Shown: positions 54,628 through 64,000, counted from the stretch's first letter. The stretch is 64,000 nucleotides of DNA from Opitutales bacterium (GCA_016463705.1 JAEMQU010000005.1:1-64000), one strand, 5' to 3'. Numbers and translations: made by a program. Notes: generated by a model not told the origin, from the letters alone.

Positions 54628-55416
54628 ATGAGAGTGGACGAAAAGCTTCAGGAGAAATTAAGACCTTGGGATTGGGCGGTTCTCGTCGTCTCGGTTATTT
54701 CTCTTATTTTAGTTATTCTTGAAAGCGTTGTGACCCTACAACCTGACACCTTAAGTCGATTTGCTTTCATCGATCGCTGTGCGTGTATGATTTTCATGGT
54801 CGACGTCTTGGTGCGTTGGCGGCGCACGGAATGGAGTAGAAAATATTGGAAATGGGGCTGGTTAGATGTTCTCGCTAGTATTCCGTTCGATAATGCCTTC
54901 CGCGCCCTGCAAGCCATTCGTATCTACCGATTCGTCCGACTGGCACGAAGTATTTATAAATTCAAAGGAGTGACCGCAGGTACGACGCTAAACGATAAAA
55001 TTCTCGCCCTGCCTGGAATCGCCCTCGTGATGATTCTTTTCAGCGCGACCCTCATTATTGAGGTGGAACGCGATTCGCCGAAAGCCCTCATTAAAACGGG
55101 TGGCGACGCCTTATGGTGGGCGCTTTCTACGGTTACCACGGTGGGCTACGGCGACATTTATCCAGTAACGACCGAAGGTAAATTTGTGGCGGCGGGCTTA
55201 ATGATTGTGGGTGTTATATTTTTCAGCTCTATCTCGGCATTCATTACGACGAAATTAATTCTTCCCGAAGAGGAGCAAGACCACGAAGGTGAAATGAGGG
55301 AAATTCGCGCTCTGCACAAAGAAGTTAAAGAATTACGACAGGCCTTAATGGAGCATAATAATCATGCTTCCAAAAAGGCCGACGTGCCACCCAGCACCGA
55401 TATTAAAGGACTATAA
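54628..55416 (+). CDS. voltage-gated-type potassium channel
   Basis: The 262-residue channel subunit has a K+ selectivity filter TVGYGD at about 171-176 after a pore helix, flanked by S5 and S6 membrane helices. Upstream helices form a reduced sensor, with Arg/Lys spaced along RALQAIRIYRFVRLARSIYK (about 92-111) as in S4. The C-terminus is a short acidic and then coiled-coil segment (MREIRALHKEVKELRQALME), probably for tetramerisation. No nucleotide-binding domain is present. The stop codon abuts that of ahcY. Confidence 0.88.
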   Translation: MRVDEKLQEKLRPWDWAVLVVSVISLILVILESVVTLQPDTLSRFAFIDRCACMIFMVDVLVRWRRTEWSRKYWKWGWLDVLASIPFDNAFRALQAIRIYRFVRLARSIYKFKGVTAGTTLNDKILALPGIALVMILFSATLIIEVERDSPKALIKTGGDALWWALSTVTTVGYGDIYPVTTEGKFVAAGLMIVGVIFFSSISAFITTKLILPEEEQDHEGEMREIRALHKEVKELRQALMEHNNHASKKADVPPSTDIKGL

Positions 55417-56856
55417 TTAGTACCTGTAGCTATCGGTCTTGAAGGGTCCGTTAGGCTTCACCCCAATGTAGTCTGCCTGGGCCTTCGTTAACTGGGTGAG
55501 TCTAGCTCCAATTTTTTCTAAGTGTAAGCGAGCCACTTCTTCGTCGAGGTGTTTAGGTAAGACACAAACACCAGGCTTAGCGGTTGCACGAGTTTCCCAT
55601 AAGTGAATTTGGGCAAGGACCTGATTGGAGAACGAAGTCGACATCACATAACTAGGGTGGCCAGTGGCGCAGCCGAGATTTACTAAGCGGCCTTCGGCTA
55701 ACATATAAATCTGCTTTCCTTTGGGGAAGGTATAACGATCGACCTGTGGTTTAATCATTTCTTTCTTCACGCCTTTGGCGTCATTCAAACGAGTCACTTG
55801 GATTTCGTTATCGAAGTGTCCGATGTTACAAACAATCGCTTGGTCTCTCATCTTCTGCATGTGTTCGAGCGTGATGATGTCACGATTGCCCGTAGCTGTT
55901 ACATAAATATCGGTGTTACCTAAAGTGTCTTCAATGCGAACAACGCGATAGCCTTCCATCGCCGCCTGCAGCGCGCAAATCGGATCCACTTCAGCAATCT
56001 GGACGGTCGCACCTAAACCACGCAGAGATTGGGCTGAGCCTTTACCTACGTCACCATAACCAATGACGAGGGCAAGTTTACCAGCGACCATCACATCGGT
56101 GGCGCGCTTAATGCCATCAACCAAGGATTCACGGCAGCCGTATAAGTTATCGAACTTCGACTTGGTAGCCGTGTCGTTCACATTAACGGTTGGCACTAAA
56201 AGTTCTCCTGCTTCGAGCATGCTATAAAGACGTTTTACGCCTGTGGTGGTTTCTTCCGAAACACCCTTCCAAGCGGCGACTACTTTGTGCCAGTGTCCGG
56301 GACGTTCTTTTGCTACCTTTTTAAGGAGATTTTTGATAACCTGTTCTTCGTGAGATTCAGATTTAGTGTTAACCCACTTAGAACCATTTTCTAATTCATA
56401 ACCTTTGTGAATTAAAAGTGTCGCATCGCCACCATCATCCACGATGAGCTCTGGGCCACTACCATTAGGCCAGGTCAGTGCTTCCATAGTGCACTCCCAA
56501 TATTCTTCTAAGGTTTCACCCTTCCAGGCGAACACTGGATAGCCCGCTTTAGCGATGGCCGCAGCGGCGTGATCCTGGGTTGAAAAGATATTACAAGAAG
56601 CCCAGCGCACATCGGCACCGAGGGCTGCTAAGGTTTCGATCAGCACCGCGGTCTGAATCGTCATGTGCAACGAACCGGTAATGCGAACGCCCTTAAGAGG
56701 CTTAGTTTTCGCATACTTGGCGCGCAGTGACATCAGGCCGGGCATTTCGTGCTCAGCGACTTGAAGTTCTTTACGGCCCCAGTCAGCAAGACTGAGATCG
56801 GCTACTTTAAAATCTGCTTTCATTGATTTTGTGCGGGAGGGTTTGGGTGAGTACAT
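55417..56856 (-). CDS. ahcY: S-adenosylhomocysteine hydrolase
   Basis: Splits S-adenosylhomocysteine, the product of SAM-dependent methylation, to homocysteine and adenosine. The 479 residues include [47 protein letters not shown], the NAD site [17 protein letters not shown] and the C-terminal [24 protein letters not shown] end. ATG 56823 (468 residues) is an alternative start closer to the family N-terminus. It follows metK by 5 bases, so one transcript makes and recycles the methyl donor cycle. Confidence 0.96.
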   Translation of the reverse strand: MYSPKPSRTKSMKADFKVADLSLADWGRKELQVAEHEMPGLMSLRAKYAKTKPLKGVRITGSLHMTIQTAVLIETLAALGADVRWASCNIFSTQDHAAAAIAKAGYPVFAWKGETLEEYWECTMEALTWPNGSGPELIVDDGGDATLLIHKGYELENGSKWVNTKSESHEEQVIKNLLKKVAKERPGHWHKVVAAWKGVSEETTTGVKRLYSMLEAGELLVPTVNVNDTATKSKFDNLYGCRESLVDGIKRATDVMVAGKLALVIGYGDVGKGSAQSLRGLGATVQIAEVDPICALQAAMEGYRVVRIEDTLGNTDIYVTATGNRDIITLEHMQKMRDQAIVCNIGHFDNEIQVTRLNDAKGVKKEMIKPQVDRYTFPKGKQIYMLAEGRLVNLGCATGHPSYVMSTSFSNQVLAQIHLWETRATAKPGVCVLPKHLDEEVARLHLEKIGARLTQLTKAQADYIGVKPNGPFKTDSYRY

Positions 56857-56861
56857 GGTGA

Positions 56862-58049
56862 TTAAGATTGTTGGTGAAGGGCTTTAACAAATTTTGCGAG
56901 GTGCTTGGTTTCTTCCCACGGTAAACCTTTTTTACCGAAGTGACCATAATGCGTACTAGCACGATAAATCGGGCGACGCAAATCGAGCTGCTTAATAATC
57001 TCGGCGGGATTAAACAGAAAAACTTCTTTCACCGCAGCCAAGATGGAGGCATCGGACATATTGCCCGTACCAAAAGTATCTAAGTGTAAACTGGTCGGTT
57101 CAGGGTGACCAATCGCGTAGGCGACCTGTAGTTCACAGCGGTCTGCAACCCCTGAATCAACAATGTGCTTCGCGACCCAGCGAGCCATGTAAGCAGCCGA
57201 ACGATCCACTTTAGTTGGGTCTTTTCCGGAAAATGCACCACCGCCGTGACGACCCATACCGCCGTATGAATCGACGATGATTTTACGTCCAGTTAATCCG
57301 CAATCCCCTTGGGGGCCACCAATCACAAAACGCCCAGTGGGATTGATTAAAAATTCCGTTTTCTTACCGATTAAATTCTTGGGTAAAACCTTGTGAATAA
57401 TCTGATTGATACAGAATTTTTCGATTTGGCTGTGGCTAACGTCAGCGGTGTGCTGGGTGGAAATAACGACGTTGGTGATTTCTTTTAATTTTCCGTTTTC
57501 ATATCGCACCGCGACTTGTGATTTACAGTCAGGACGAATCCATTCTGTACCACGCGCACCCGATTTACGTAGTCGGGCCAATTCACGATTTAAGCGGTGC
57601 GCAAACATTACGGGAGCGGGCATCAGCTCTTCGGTCTCATTGGAGGCGTATCCAAACATAATTCCTTGGTCGCCGGCACCCATCTTGGCGTGCTTTTTTC
57701 CAGAGGCTTTACGCTCATCCACACCCTGAGCAATGTCAGGGGATTGTTTCGTTAAAAGGTTAGTGAAGAAAACTTTGTCGGCATGAAAGATGTCATCGTC
57801 ATTCACATAGCCAATTTCACGAATGGCGGCACGCACGACTTCTTCGAAATTAACTTTGGCCTTCGTCGTTAATTCACCCGCGATGACGACGTGGTTACTT
57901 TTCACCAAGGTTTCGCACGCAACGCGCGAGAACTTATCTTGAGCGAAAACCGCGTCCAAGACAGAATCGGAAATAGAGTCAGCCACCTTATCGGGGTGAC
58001 CCTCGCCTACTGATTCGGAGGAAAAGATATAGGAGTCTTGGTGATCCAT
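56862..58049 (-). CDS. metK: S-adenosylmethionine synthetase
   Basis: Makes SAM from methionine and ATP. The 395 residues show [49 protein letters not shown] and [20 protein letters not shown]. It is full length. It is upstream of ahcY in the same orientation, and its promoter predicts an mRNA without a leader, which leaves no room for a SAM riboswitch. Confidence 0.97.
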   Translation of the reverse strand: MDHQDSYIFSSESVGEGHPDKVADSISDSVLDAVFAQDKFSRVACETLVKSNHVVIAGELTTKAKVNFEEVVRAAIREIGYVNDDDIFHADKVFFTNLLTKQSPDIAQGVDERKASGKKHAKMGAGDQGIMFGYASNETEELMPAPVMFAHRLNRELARLRKSGARGTEWIRPDCKSQVAVRYENGKLKEITNVVISTQHTADVSHSQIEKFCINQIIHKVLPKNLIGKKTEFLINPTGRFVIGGPQGDCGLTGRKIIVDSYGGMGRHGGGAFSGKDPTKVDRSAAYMARWVAKHIVDSGVADRCELQVAYAIGHPEPTSLHLDTFGTGNMSDASILAAVKEVFLFNPAEIIKQLDLRRPIYRASTHYGHFGKKGLPWEETKHLAKFVKALHQQS

Positions 58050-58056
58050 AGGAAGT

Positions 58057-58085
58057 TATCGAAATGGGAAATGGTAAGGTGGCAA
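58057..58085 (-). promoter_or_regulatory. promoter of metK-ahcY, leaderless arrangement
   Basis: On the minus strand TTGCCA (58080-58085) and TCGATA (58057-58062) are separated by 17 bases, with seven bases to the ATG at 58049. The -10 is imperfect, but the spacing equals that of the other leaderless candidates. Confidence 0.5.
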
Positions 58086-58097
58086 GTTCACATCTAT

Positions 58098-58117
58098 GTA
58101 TCTTGATAGAAAGATAC
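58098..58117. repeat. 7-bp palindrome in the metK / GH20 divergent spacer
   Basis: GTATCTT (58098-58104) and AAGATAC (58111-58117) flank GATAGA. It lies upstream of both predicted promoters, about 50 bases before metK and 80 before the hexosaminidase gene. That placement fits an operator rather than an RNA hairpin. Confidence 0.45.
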
Positions 58118-58163
58118 GTCATATTCTACATTTTAGCCCACTATTTGCGCTTGAGGTGATGGC

Positions 58164-58191
58164 TTGCCCGAAAGGACTAAGTTTGTAAGGG
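58164..58191 (+). promoter_or_regulatory. promoter of the GH20 gene, leaderless arrangement
   Basis: TTGCCC (58164-58169) and TAAGGG (58186-58191) are separated by 16 bases, with seven bases to the ATG at 58199. The -10 is weak on its 3' half; the placement is what makes it credible. Confidence 0.45.
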
Positions 58192-58198
58192 TTATTTC

Positions 58199-59938
58199 AT
58201 GCGTGCTCAACTACCACAGCTCTTTCCCCGCCCACGGGAACTGAGTCTCCGTGGTGGTTTTTTACCCGTTCCGAAAGCACCCCACCCGACTGCACTCTTT
58301 TTAAATAATCTGCCGCAGACGATTGCTGAGGCTGAAGCCACACTGGATGCTAAGCAAACCACCCCGTGTCGCATTGAATACAGCGAAGCTCTGGGATCTG
58401 AGTCTTACTATTTAGATATCACTACGAGCGGCATTCACTTAAAGGCCCGCGACGCAGCAGGCGTGTTTTATGGAGCACAAACCCTCCGACAAATCTTTGA
58501 GCAAAATCCCACAGCCCTACCCTGCTGCGAGGTTTTAGATAGTCCGGATTTGCCGATACGTGGATTCATGTTGGATATTTCGCGTTGTAAAATTCCCACC
58601 CAAAATGAGTTTCGCCAACTCATCCGTGCCTTGGCCCGACTTCGCGTTAACCAGTTTCAACTTTATATTGAACATAGTTTTGCGTTTCCGGGACATGACG
58701 AAGTCTGGCGCGATGCTTCACCTTTAACGCCTGCGGAAATTGAACAGCTCGATAGAGAGTGTCTGAGTCTCGGCATCGAACTCGTTCCTAACTTAAATAC
58801 ATTCGGACATATGGAGCGCTGGCTTCGCCATCCTAAGTATCGCTCCATGGCGGAATGCCCTGAAGGATGGATTCACCCACTCACCCAGCAGTTTAAGCCC
58901 ATCCCTGGCACTTTAAAGCCCGACGACGAGTCACTCAAATTTATTGGTGATCTTCTTGATAAATACCTTCCGCACTTTCGCAGTCGCCAGGTAAATATCG
59001 GAGGCGATGAACCTTGGGAACTGGGTCAGGGTTTCAGCAAAGGAGCCGTGGAGAAAAACGGTAAGCACGCGGTTTATCTCAATCATCTTAAAAAAATTTG
59101 TAAGTTGGTCGAAGCACGCGGACGCACGCCACAATTCTGGGGCGATATTTTACTCGAAGATTTAAATCTCGCGAGCGAAGCACCGATCTTAGCGATGCCC
59201 GTGATTTGGGGCTATGACGCCGGTCATCCCTTCAATCAACAAGCAGAAAGACTCAACTCACTCGGTCGATCCTACCTCATCGCTCCAGGCACCAGCACAT
59301 GGCAAAGTTTTACCGGGCGACTCGAAAACGCACTGACCAATCAAGTAGAAGCTGTCGCCGCGGCGATTAAATATCAGGCCCAAGGTATTCTCATTACATC
59401 CTGGGGCGATAATGGTAATCACCAACCCTGGCCAACCCAGTGGCTCCCTCTCGCCAGTGGCCTCGCCCAAGCCTGGTGCTTTGCCGCGAATCAAAAAGGT
59501 GATTTTGATAAGGCCTGTGCCATTCTCGGTAATCTTAATAACGAAGATGCGACATTAACCGCAAGCGTGCTGCAACACCTTGGCCGACTCGACTCCGCTA
59601 TTCAAAAATCCATTCGTAATAAAAGTTTAACCTGGGAGTTGCTCACCACTTCGCCGGAAAATCTCTCCGAAGTATTAAAAGATATCAGCCCAAGTGAATT
59701 AAATGATTCGTTAGATCTTTTAGAAAAAGGTCGGCAGTTAGCCGAAGGCATCAGTGATGAATGTGTGCGATCTGAAATTATTCTAGGCATAGATTGTGCT
59801 GTCGCGGGAATTCGTCGGGCACAAAATAAACCTCTTAACAGCCAAGAAAAAGAACAGCTCGTTGCTGAATATAAACGCGTATGGCTTAAACGAGCTCGCG
59901 TGGGCGGACTCGAGGAAAGCCTAGCTAACTTAATCTAA
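58199..59938 (+). CDS. GH20 beta-N-acetylhexosaminidase-like protein
   Basis: Probable glycoside hydrolase of family 20, acting on N-acetylglucosamine- or galactosamine-containing glycans by substrate-assisted catalysis. The first 110 residues form the usual beta/alpha GH20b domain (AGVFYGAQTLRQIF). The TIM barrel follows with RGFMLDISRCKIPT and the catalytic Asp-Glu pair in VNIGGDEPWELG. A helical C-terminal part of about 150 residues is extra. No signal peptide is present, so it is likely cytoplasmic. It stands alone without sugar transport genes; the substrate is uncertain. Confidence 0.85.
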   Translation: MRAQLPQLFPRPRELSLRGGFLPVPKAPHPTALFLNNLPQTIAEAEATLDAKQTTPCRIEYSEALGSESYYLDITTSGIHLKARDAAGVFYGAQTLRQIFEQNPTALPCCEVLDSPDLPIRGFMLDISRCKIPTQNEFRQLIRALARLRVNQFQLYIEHSFAFPGHDEVWRDASPLTPAEIEQLDRECLSLGIELVPNLNTFGHMERWLRHPKYRSMAECPEGWIHPLTQQFKPIPGTLKPDDESLKFIGDLLDKYLPHFRSRQVNIGGDEPWELGQGFSKGAVEKNGKHAVYLNHLKKICKLVEARGRTPQFWGDILLEDLNLASEAPILAMPVIWGYDAGHPFNQQAERLNSLGRSYLIAPGTSTWQSFTGRLENALTNQVEAVAAAIKYQAQGILITSWGDNGNHQPWPTQWLPLASGLAQAWCFAANQKGDFDKACAILGNLNNEDATLTASVLQHLGRLDSAIQKSIRNKSLTWELLTTSPENLSEVLKDISPSELNDSLDLLEKGRQLAEGISDECVRSEIILGIDCAVAGIRRAQNKPLNSQEKEQLVAEYKRVWLKRARVGGLEESLANLI

Positions 59939-60763
59939 TTACTCTCCGCCCTTACGCGCTTTGCCGGTGGAAGAGAAAAAATCTTTCACGCGAGCTCGCA
60001 GATAATCGCGATTAAGTTTCGCAATGACATCGAGCGTAATACCCTTCGGACAGTGGGCTTGGCACTCACCATAATTTGTACAGTTACCGAAGCCGGCATC
60101 ATCCATCGTCTTGACCATCGCTAAGGTGCGACGTTCACGCTCGGGCTGACCCTGAGGTAAAATATTGAGGTGATTAATTTTGGCGCCGACGAAAAGCATC
60201 GCGGATCCGTTCTTACACGATGCAACGCAAGCACCACAGCCAATACATTCCGCGGCGTCCATCGCCTCATCCGCAATCGGCTTAGGAATTAAAGTGTTAT
60301 TCGCTTCCGGAGCCGAACCCGTGCGCACGGTAATGAATCCACCGGCTTGAATCACTTTATCAAACGCGGAACGATTAACGGCCAAGTCTTTGAGCACCGG
60401 GAAAGCACGCGCACGCCAAGGTTCGACGGTAATCGTTTCGCCATCACGGAAATTACGCATGTGTAACTGACAAGTAGTAACCCCGGGAATCGGTCCGTGG
60501 GGCATACCATTAATCGTCATCGAACACATACCGCAGATGCCTTCGCGACAGTCATGATCGAAAGCGATGGTGTCTTTGCCTTCGCGGATGAGCTGCTCGT
60601 TGAGCATGTCCATCATTTCTAAAAAGGATGCTGATACGGGAACCGCAGCGAGAGAATATTCTTCGAAGTGTCCTTCACCGCCGCGGAGTTGACGCCAGAC
60701 GCGTAAACGCAGAGCTAAAGTGCGTTCGCTGTCATGTGAAGATTGCTCGGATGGCTTAACCAT
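59939..60763 (-). CDS. sdhB: succinate dehydrogenase/fumarate reductase iron-sulfur subunit
   Basis: Electron-transfer subunit of respiratory complex II. It binds a [2Fe-2S] cluster through [16 protein letters not shown] and a later Cys (VTTCQ). It also carries [11 protein letters not shown] and [13 protein letters not shown] for the [4Fe-4S] and third clusters. The length of 274 and the alignment text fit the B-type, five-helix-partner enzymes. It is the last gene of sdhCAB; its stop abuts that of the GH20 gene. Confidence 0.95.
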   Translation of the reverse strand: MVKPSEQSSHDSERTLALRLRVWRQLRGGEGHFEEYSLAAVPVSASFLEMMDMLNEQLIREGKDTIAFDHDCREGICGMCSMTINGMPHGPIPGVTTCQLHMRNFRDGETITVEPWRARAFPVLKDLAVNRSAFDKVIQAGGFITVRTGSAPEANNTLIPKPIADEAMDAAECIGCGACVASCKNGSAMLFVGAKINHLNILPQGQPERERRTLAMVKTMDDAGFGNCTNYGECQAHCPKGITLDVIAKLNRDYLRARVKDFFSSTGKARKGGE

Positions 60764-60767
60764 AAAA

Positions 60768-62696
60768 TTATTTATAGGAACGGGTGGTTAATTGAACCTC
60801 TTCGTAGGTGAGAGGCTCGGTATGTCGCTTGGGCAAGTTGCCCTCGCCCTTGAATTCCCAAACCGCGGCGTGAGCAAAAGTATCATCATTACGTTTTGCT
60901 TCACCGGCCTCTTGGTACTCGGTTCTAAAGTGTCCGCCGCAAGACTCCTCACGCGTTAAGGCATCGAGGCACATCATAATTCCGAAATCAAGGAAGTCGG
61001 CCACGCGGCCAGCACGCTCGAGTTCAGGGGCTAATTGATTACCGGCCCCCACGACTTTAATGTTTTTCCAGAAGTCATCACGGAGTGCTTGGAGGTCACG
61101 AATCGCGCCTTCGAGTCCGGCTTTATCACGAGTCATCCCACATTTTTCCCAGACGATTTTTCCTAATTCTTTGTGATAAGAACGGGCCGAGCGGTTTCCA
61201 TTATTATTTAAAAACCAATGGGTGCGTTCTTCGACTTCTTTGACGACGGCTTTGAATTCGGGGCGATCTACAGAAGGACGGCCGCTTAAGCCAACGCCAG
61301 CGAGATAATCTGTGACCGTGTAGGGAAGAACAAAGTAACCATCGGCCAAGCCTTGCATGAGGGCGGAGGCACCTAAGCGATTGGAACCATGATCAGAAAA
61401 ATTAGCTTCACCGCCGACAAACAATCCAGGGATGTTGGACTGCAAATTATAGTCTACCCAAAGTCCGCCCATGGTGTAGTGCACCGCAGGGAAAATACGC
61501 ATCGGCTGACGGTAGGCATTTTCACCGGTGATATTTTCATACATATCAAACAAGTTACCATAACGCTCACGAATCGCGGATTCACCAAGACGTTTAATCG
61601 CGGCAGAGAAATCGAGATATACACCAAGACGTTTGCCGTCGACTACTTGACCGACGCCACGACCTTCATCGCAAACTTCTTTAGCCGCACGTGAAGAAAT
61701 ATCGCGCGGTGCCAAATTTCCATAACTCGGATATTTACGTTCGAGGAAATAGTCGCGGGCCTCTTCCGGGATTTCGGACGCCGGCTTAGCGCAATCAGCT
61801 GAATTTTTAGGTACCCAGACACGTCCATCATTACGTAACGATTCAGACATCAATGTAAGTTTCGCCTGATCTTCACCGTGAACGGGAATACAGGTTGGGT
61901 GAATTTGCGAATAACAAGGATTCGCAAAACCCGCACCGCGACGGTGCGCACGGAAGGTCGCCGTTACATTACAACCTTGAGCATTAGTGGAGAGATAAAA
62001 AACATTTCCGTATCCACCAGTACAAAGCACGACAACGTCGGAGGCCCAGGCTTTGATTTCGCCAGTAACTAAGTCGCGCGTCACAATACCCTTCGCTTGA
62101 CCTTCGACTAAAACTAAGTCGAGCATCTCGTGGCGGGTATACATTTTCACCGTACCCGCTCCAATTTGTCGGGAGAGCGCTGAATAAGCACCGAGCAATA
62201 ATTGTTGGCCGGTTTGACCACGGGCATAGAACGTACGAGAAACTTGAGCACCACCGAAAGAGCGATTAGCTAATAAACCACCGTATTCACGGGCAAAAGG
62301 TACACCTTGAGCGACGCATTGATCGATGATTGAAGTGGATACTTGGGCGAGGCGATAAACGTTCGCCTCACGAGCACGATAATCTCCACCTTTAATCGTA
62401 TCTAAAAATAATCTGCGAACACTATCTCCATCATTTTGATAGTTCTTAGCAGCATTGATTCCTCCTTGGGCCGCAATCGAGTGAGCGCGGCGAGGACTGT
62501 CTTGATAGCAGAAACAGGAAACCTCGTAACCCATTTCGGCCAACGACGCCGCAGCGGCAGAACCTGCTAAACCCGAACCGACGACAATGATATGATACCT
62601 CCGACGATTAGTGGGAGTCACTAAGCGCATTTTCGCTTTATGATTATTCCACTTATCGGCTAAGGGGCCGGCGGGAATTTTTGCATCAAGTTTCAT
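60768..62696 (-). CDS. sdhA: succinate dehydrogenase/fumarate reductase flavoprotein subunit
   Basis: Catalytic FAD subunit of complex II. The dinucleotide fold [20 protein letters not shown], the FAD-attachment His in [15 protein letters not shown], the active-site region [16 protein letters not shown], and [11 protein letters not shown] are all seen. ATG 62696 gives 642 residues; the frame is open further but would overlap sdhC. It ends 4 bases before sdhB. Direction (oxidation or fumarate reduction) cannot be told from sequence; the heme A/O genes favour aerobic use. Confidence 0.96.
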   Translation of the reverse strand: MKLDAKIPAGPLADKWNNHKAKMRLVTPTNRRRYHIIVVGSGLAGSAAAASLAEMGYEVSCFCYQDSPRRAHSIAAQGGINAAKNYQNDGDSVRRLFLDTIKGGDYRAREANVYRLAQVSTSIIDQCVAQGVPFAREYGGLLANRSFGGAQVSRTFYARGQTGQQLLLGAYSALSRQIGAGTVKMYTRHEMLDLVLVEGQAKGIVTRDLVTGEIKAWASDVVVLCTGGYGNVFYLSTNAQGCNVTATFRAHRRGAGFANPCYSQIHPTCIPVHGEDQAKLTLMSESLRNDGRVWVPKNSADCAKPASEIPEEARDYFLERKYPSYGNLAPRDISSRAAKEVCDEGRGVGQVVDGKRLGVYLDFSAAIKRLGESAIRERYGNLFDMYENITGENAYRQPMRIFPAVHYTMGGLWVDYNLQSNIPGLFVGGEANFSDHGSNRLGASALMQGLADGYFVLPYTVTDYLAGVGLSGRPSVDRPEFKAVVKEVEERTHWFLNNNGNRSARSYHKELGKIVWEKCGMTRDKAGLEGAIRDLQALRDDFWKNIKVVGAGNQLAPELERAGRVADFLDFGIMMCLDALTREESCGGHFRTEYQEAGEAKRNDDTFAHAAVWEFKGEGNLPKRHTEPLTYEEVQLTTRSYK

Positions 62697-62701
62697 GAAC
62701 T

Positions 62702-63373
62702 TTATTTGAGTTGGCCGAGCAGAACGGCGAGAGGAATGGAGATGAAGCCCAGGGCGATAACCCATCCATAAGCGGTAGCGACAACATCTAAACGTCCACG
62801 CCAGCGCTGATTACGTAAGCCTAGAGTTTGAAAAACGCTGCTGATACCATGGCTTAAGTGCAGGCAGAGTAAAATCATACTCGCGATATAAAAGAGAGCG
62901 ACGGCTGGCTGGGAAAAGCCTGCGATAATCATTTTGTAAACATCCGCTCCAAATTCCTGTCCGCCCAACGCAATCTTTCGGAAAGTAAAATGTAGGAGGT
63001 GAAAAACGATGAAGGCTAAAATGATTACCCCCGAGTAGGGCATCGTGCGCGATGAGAGCGATGCCTGACGCGTCACTTCAACAGCAGGGCCACCCGCTCG
63101 AGCGATACGATTTTCAATCGTCAGCAAGACGCCCGACCAGATATGTGCGATGACGCTGACAATTAAAACCGAGCGAGCGACCCAGAGTAATCCAGGATGA
63201 GCATGAAGCCATTCGGCGTACTCATTGATGGCAGCAGCTCCTTTGAAAACCGTGAGATTGCCGATCATGTGTCCAAACACAAAGCCTGCGAGGACCAGAC
63301 CCGAAAGGGCCATGATGATTTTTTTGCCAATGGAGGCGGGCTGACAATTTTTATAACAGGAACTGGCAGACAT
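62702..63373 (-). CDS. sdhC: succinate dehydrogenase cytochrome b subunit (B-type)
   Basis: Membrane anchor of complex II with five helices and, in relatives, two b hemes and a quinone site. The 223 residues include [49 protein letters not shown] and [17 protein letters not shown], each with His suited to heme ligation. It is the first gene of sdhCAB. The leader has CCCTCAACCT 7 bases before the ATG; a TTGGCA box lies 34 bases before it. Confidence 0.93.
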   Translation of the reverse strand: MSASSCYKNCQPASIGKKIIMALSGLVLAGFVFGHMIGNLTVFKGAAAINEYAEWLHAHPGLLWVARSVLIVSVIAHIWSGVLLTIENRIARAGGPAVEVTRQASLSSRTMPYSGVIILAFIVFHLLHFTFRKIALGGQEFGADVYKMIIAGFSQPAVALFYIASMILLCLHLSHGISSVFQTLGLRNQRWRGRLDVVATAYGWVIALGFISIPLAVLLGQLK

Positions 63374-63587
63374 AATAGTAAGGTTGAGGGCAAATGAACG
63401 ATGCCAAGTGCAAATACCATCGTATCGACCTGTAGCATTAAGCCATCTATTTGGCTTATTTGCGGTGGGGTATTAGATTTTTCCTAGTTAACTGTAAAAT
63501 TCGCTCATAAGGGGGAGGCCAATCCCGCCCATTTTCTGCTAAAAACCGCTTGCCTCCCTAAAAGTTGGCTATGACATTTCAAAGTCC

Positions 63588-63630
63588 AGACCGGCCTACC
63601 GTTTAACGGACCAGCCGGTCTTATCTTTTT
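63588..63630 (+). terminator. attenuator-like hairpin in the pyrG leader
   Basis: AGACCGGC (63588-63595) pairs with GCCGGTCT (63614-63621). Inside it CCG/CGG (63599-63601 with 63607-63609) form a second helix around TTTAA, and a T-rich run TATCTTTTT follows at 63622-63630. This is an intrinsic-terminator form located 31 bases before the pyrG ATG. TTGCCT at 63550 with TATGAC or GACATT downstream would start transcription shortly before it. Confidence 0.65.
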
Positions 63631-63661
63631 ACTAAATTCGCCACCCTCCACCACCTATATA

Positions 63662-64000
63662 ATGAAGTACATTTTTGTCACTGGCGGCGTCATTTCCTCC
63701 CTCGGGAAAGGACTGACGGCGGCGGCGATTGGTGCGCTTCTTGAATGTCGGGGATTAAAAGTCCGTATTCAGAAATTCGACCCCTACCTCAACGTAGATC
63801 CGGGAACAATGAGTCCCTACCAACACGGTGAGGTTTACGTTCTCAATGACGGTGCGGAAACTGATTTAGATCTCGGACACTACGAACGTTTTACTTCGGG
63901 CGAATTATCGAAGCTCAATAGTTTATCATCCGGACAAATCTACGAAACGGTTATCCAAAAAGAACGTCGTGGTGACTACCTCGGCAAAACCGTTCAGGTC
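63662..64000 (+). CDS. pyrG: CTP synthase, N-terminal part (cut by window end)
   Basis: Makes CTP from UTP, ATP and glutamine. The 113 codons in the window cover the synthase domain start: [20 protein letters not shown] (P-loop), [40 protein letters not shown] and [14 protein letters not shown]. No defect is seen. The gene runs off the window. Confidence 0.97.
   Translation, partial: MKYIFVTGGVISSLGKGLTAAAIGALLECRGLKVRIQKFDPYLNVDPGTMSPYQHGEVYVLNDGAETDLDLGHYERFTSGELSKLNSLSSGQIYETVIQKERRGDYLGKTVQV

Noticed and set aside
58050..58198. SAM or SAH riboswitch upstream of metK
   Set aside because: The spacer has only a simple 7-bp palindrome and none of the conserved cores I know for SAM or SAH riboswitches. 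The predicted metK transcript also has no leader.
60768..62765. Longer sdhA start at 62765
   Set aside because: It would overlap the end of sdhC by 64 bases and adds residues unlike the family; ATG 62696 fits the spacing.
1..64000. CRISPR arrays, insertion sequences, prophage or integron features
   Set aside because: No regularly spaced repeats, transposase-like or integrase-like frames, or long terminal inverted repeats were seen anywhere in the window.

Overview
The window looks like a chromosome segment from a streamlined Verrucomicrobiota bacterium, probably Opitutae-like. This is inferred from a double-length UvrA of the PVC type, a B-type sdhCAB succinate dehydrogenase, exported ClpP-like proteases with coiled coils, and the order of the ribosomal locus. 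No 16S rRNA is present to confirm it. GC content is near 50% by eye. There is no insertion sequence, phage gene or CRISPR array. No gap between genes exceeds about 200 bases, and several genes overlap.

Layout. 57-1861 (minus): guaA behind a small membrane/zinc-ribbon protein. 1948-20284 (minus): one unbroken co-oriented run joining the str, S10, spc and alpha clusters, from rpsL to rplQ, closed by a strong hairpin terminator at 1885-1926. It includes fusA, secY, map and rpoA. It lacks rpoBC, adk, infA, rpmJ and rpmD, and it holds one foreign-looking gene for a small exported protein between rpsS and rplV. 20457-33127 (plus): an exported TPR-like protein, sufE, heme A and heme O synthases, 5-formyl-THF cyclo-ligase, a 1836-residue tandem UvrA, pdxJ-acpS, a possible gene remnant, and dprA. 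33131-37904: a SanA-like protein, a sigma-54 activator with a -24/-12 promoter and curved-DNA-like tracts upstream, a lipoprotein beta-propeller, a family often labelled 3-methyladenine DNA glycosylase, and a gamma-carbonic-anhydrase-like protein. 38095-38695: rplU-rpmA with a terminator. 38815-41643 (minus): a small acidic protein, a MATE exporter and an orphan ABC ATPase. 41759-48002: a proteolysis region with clpP, rhomboid and prc on the plus strand and two paralogous exported ClpP-like proteases on the minus strand. 48071-55416: psd, tRNA-Leu(UAG), a HAD-like protein with an Rrf2 regulator, a coiled-coil membrane protein, mscL, queA, a YhaM-like nuclease, an unknown membrane-anchored protein and a K+ channel. 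55417-63373: ahcY-metK of the methyl cycle, a GH20 hexosaminidase and sdhCAB. 63662-64000: the start of pyrG behind an attenuator-like hairpin.

Expression signals are the most distinctive trait. I could not find a convincing Shine-Dalgarno motif in front of the genes I inspected, roughly sixty. At several transcription-unit starts a TTGnnn / TAnnnT-like promoter sits so that the predicted transcription start falls on the start codon, which implies leaderless mRNAs. A short AACCCTYAA-type motif recurs in ribosomal-protein leaders. Three convergent gene pairs meet with zero intervening bases at the palindrome TAATTA.

The likeliest under-described systems are the paired exported ClpP-like proteases sharing a PFDxWWxYDP tail (45482-48002), the exported protein inside the S10 operon (13652-13993), and the combined leaderless/SD-less initiation pattern.
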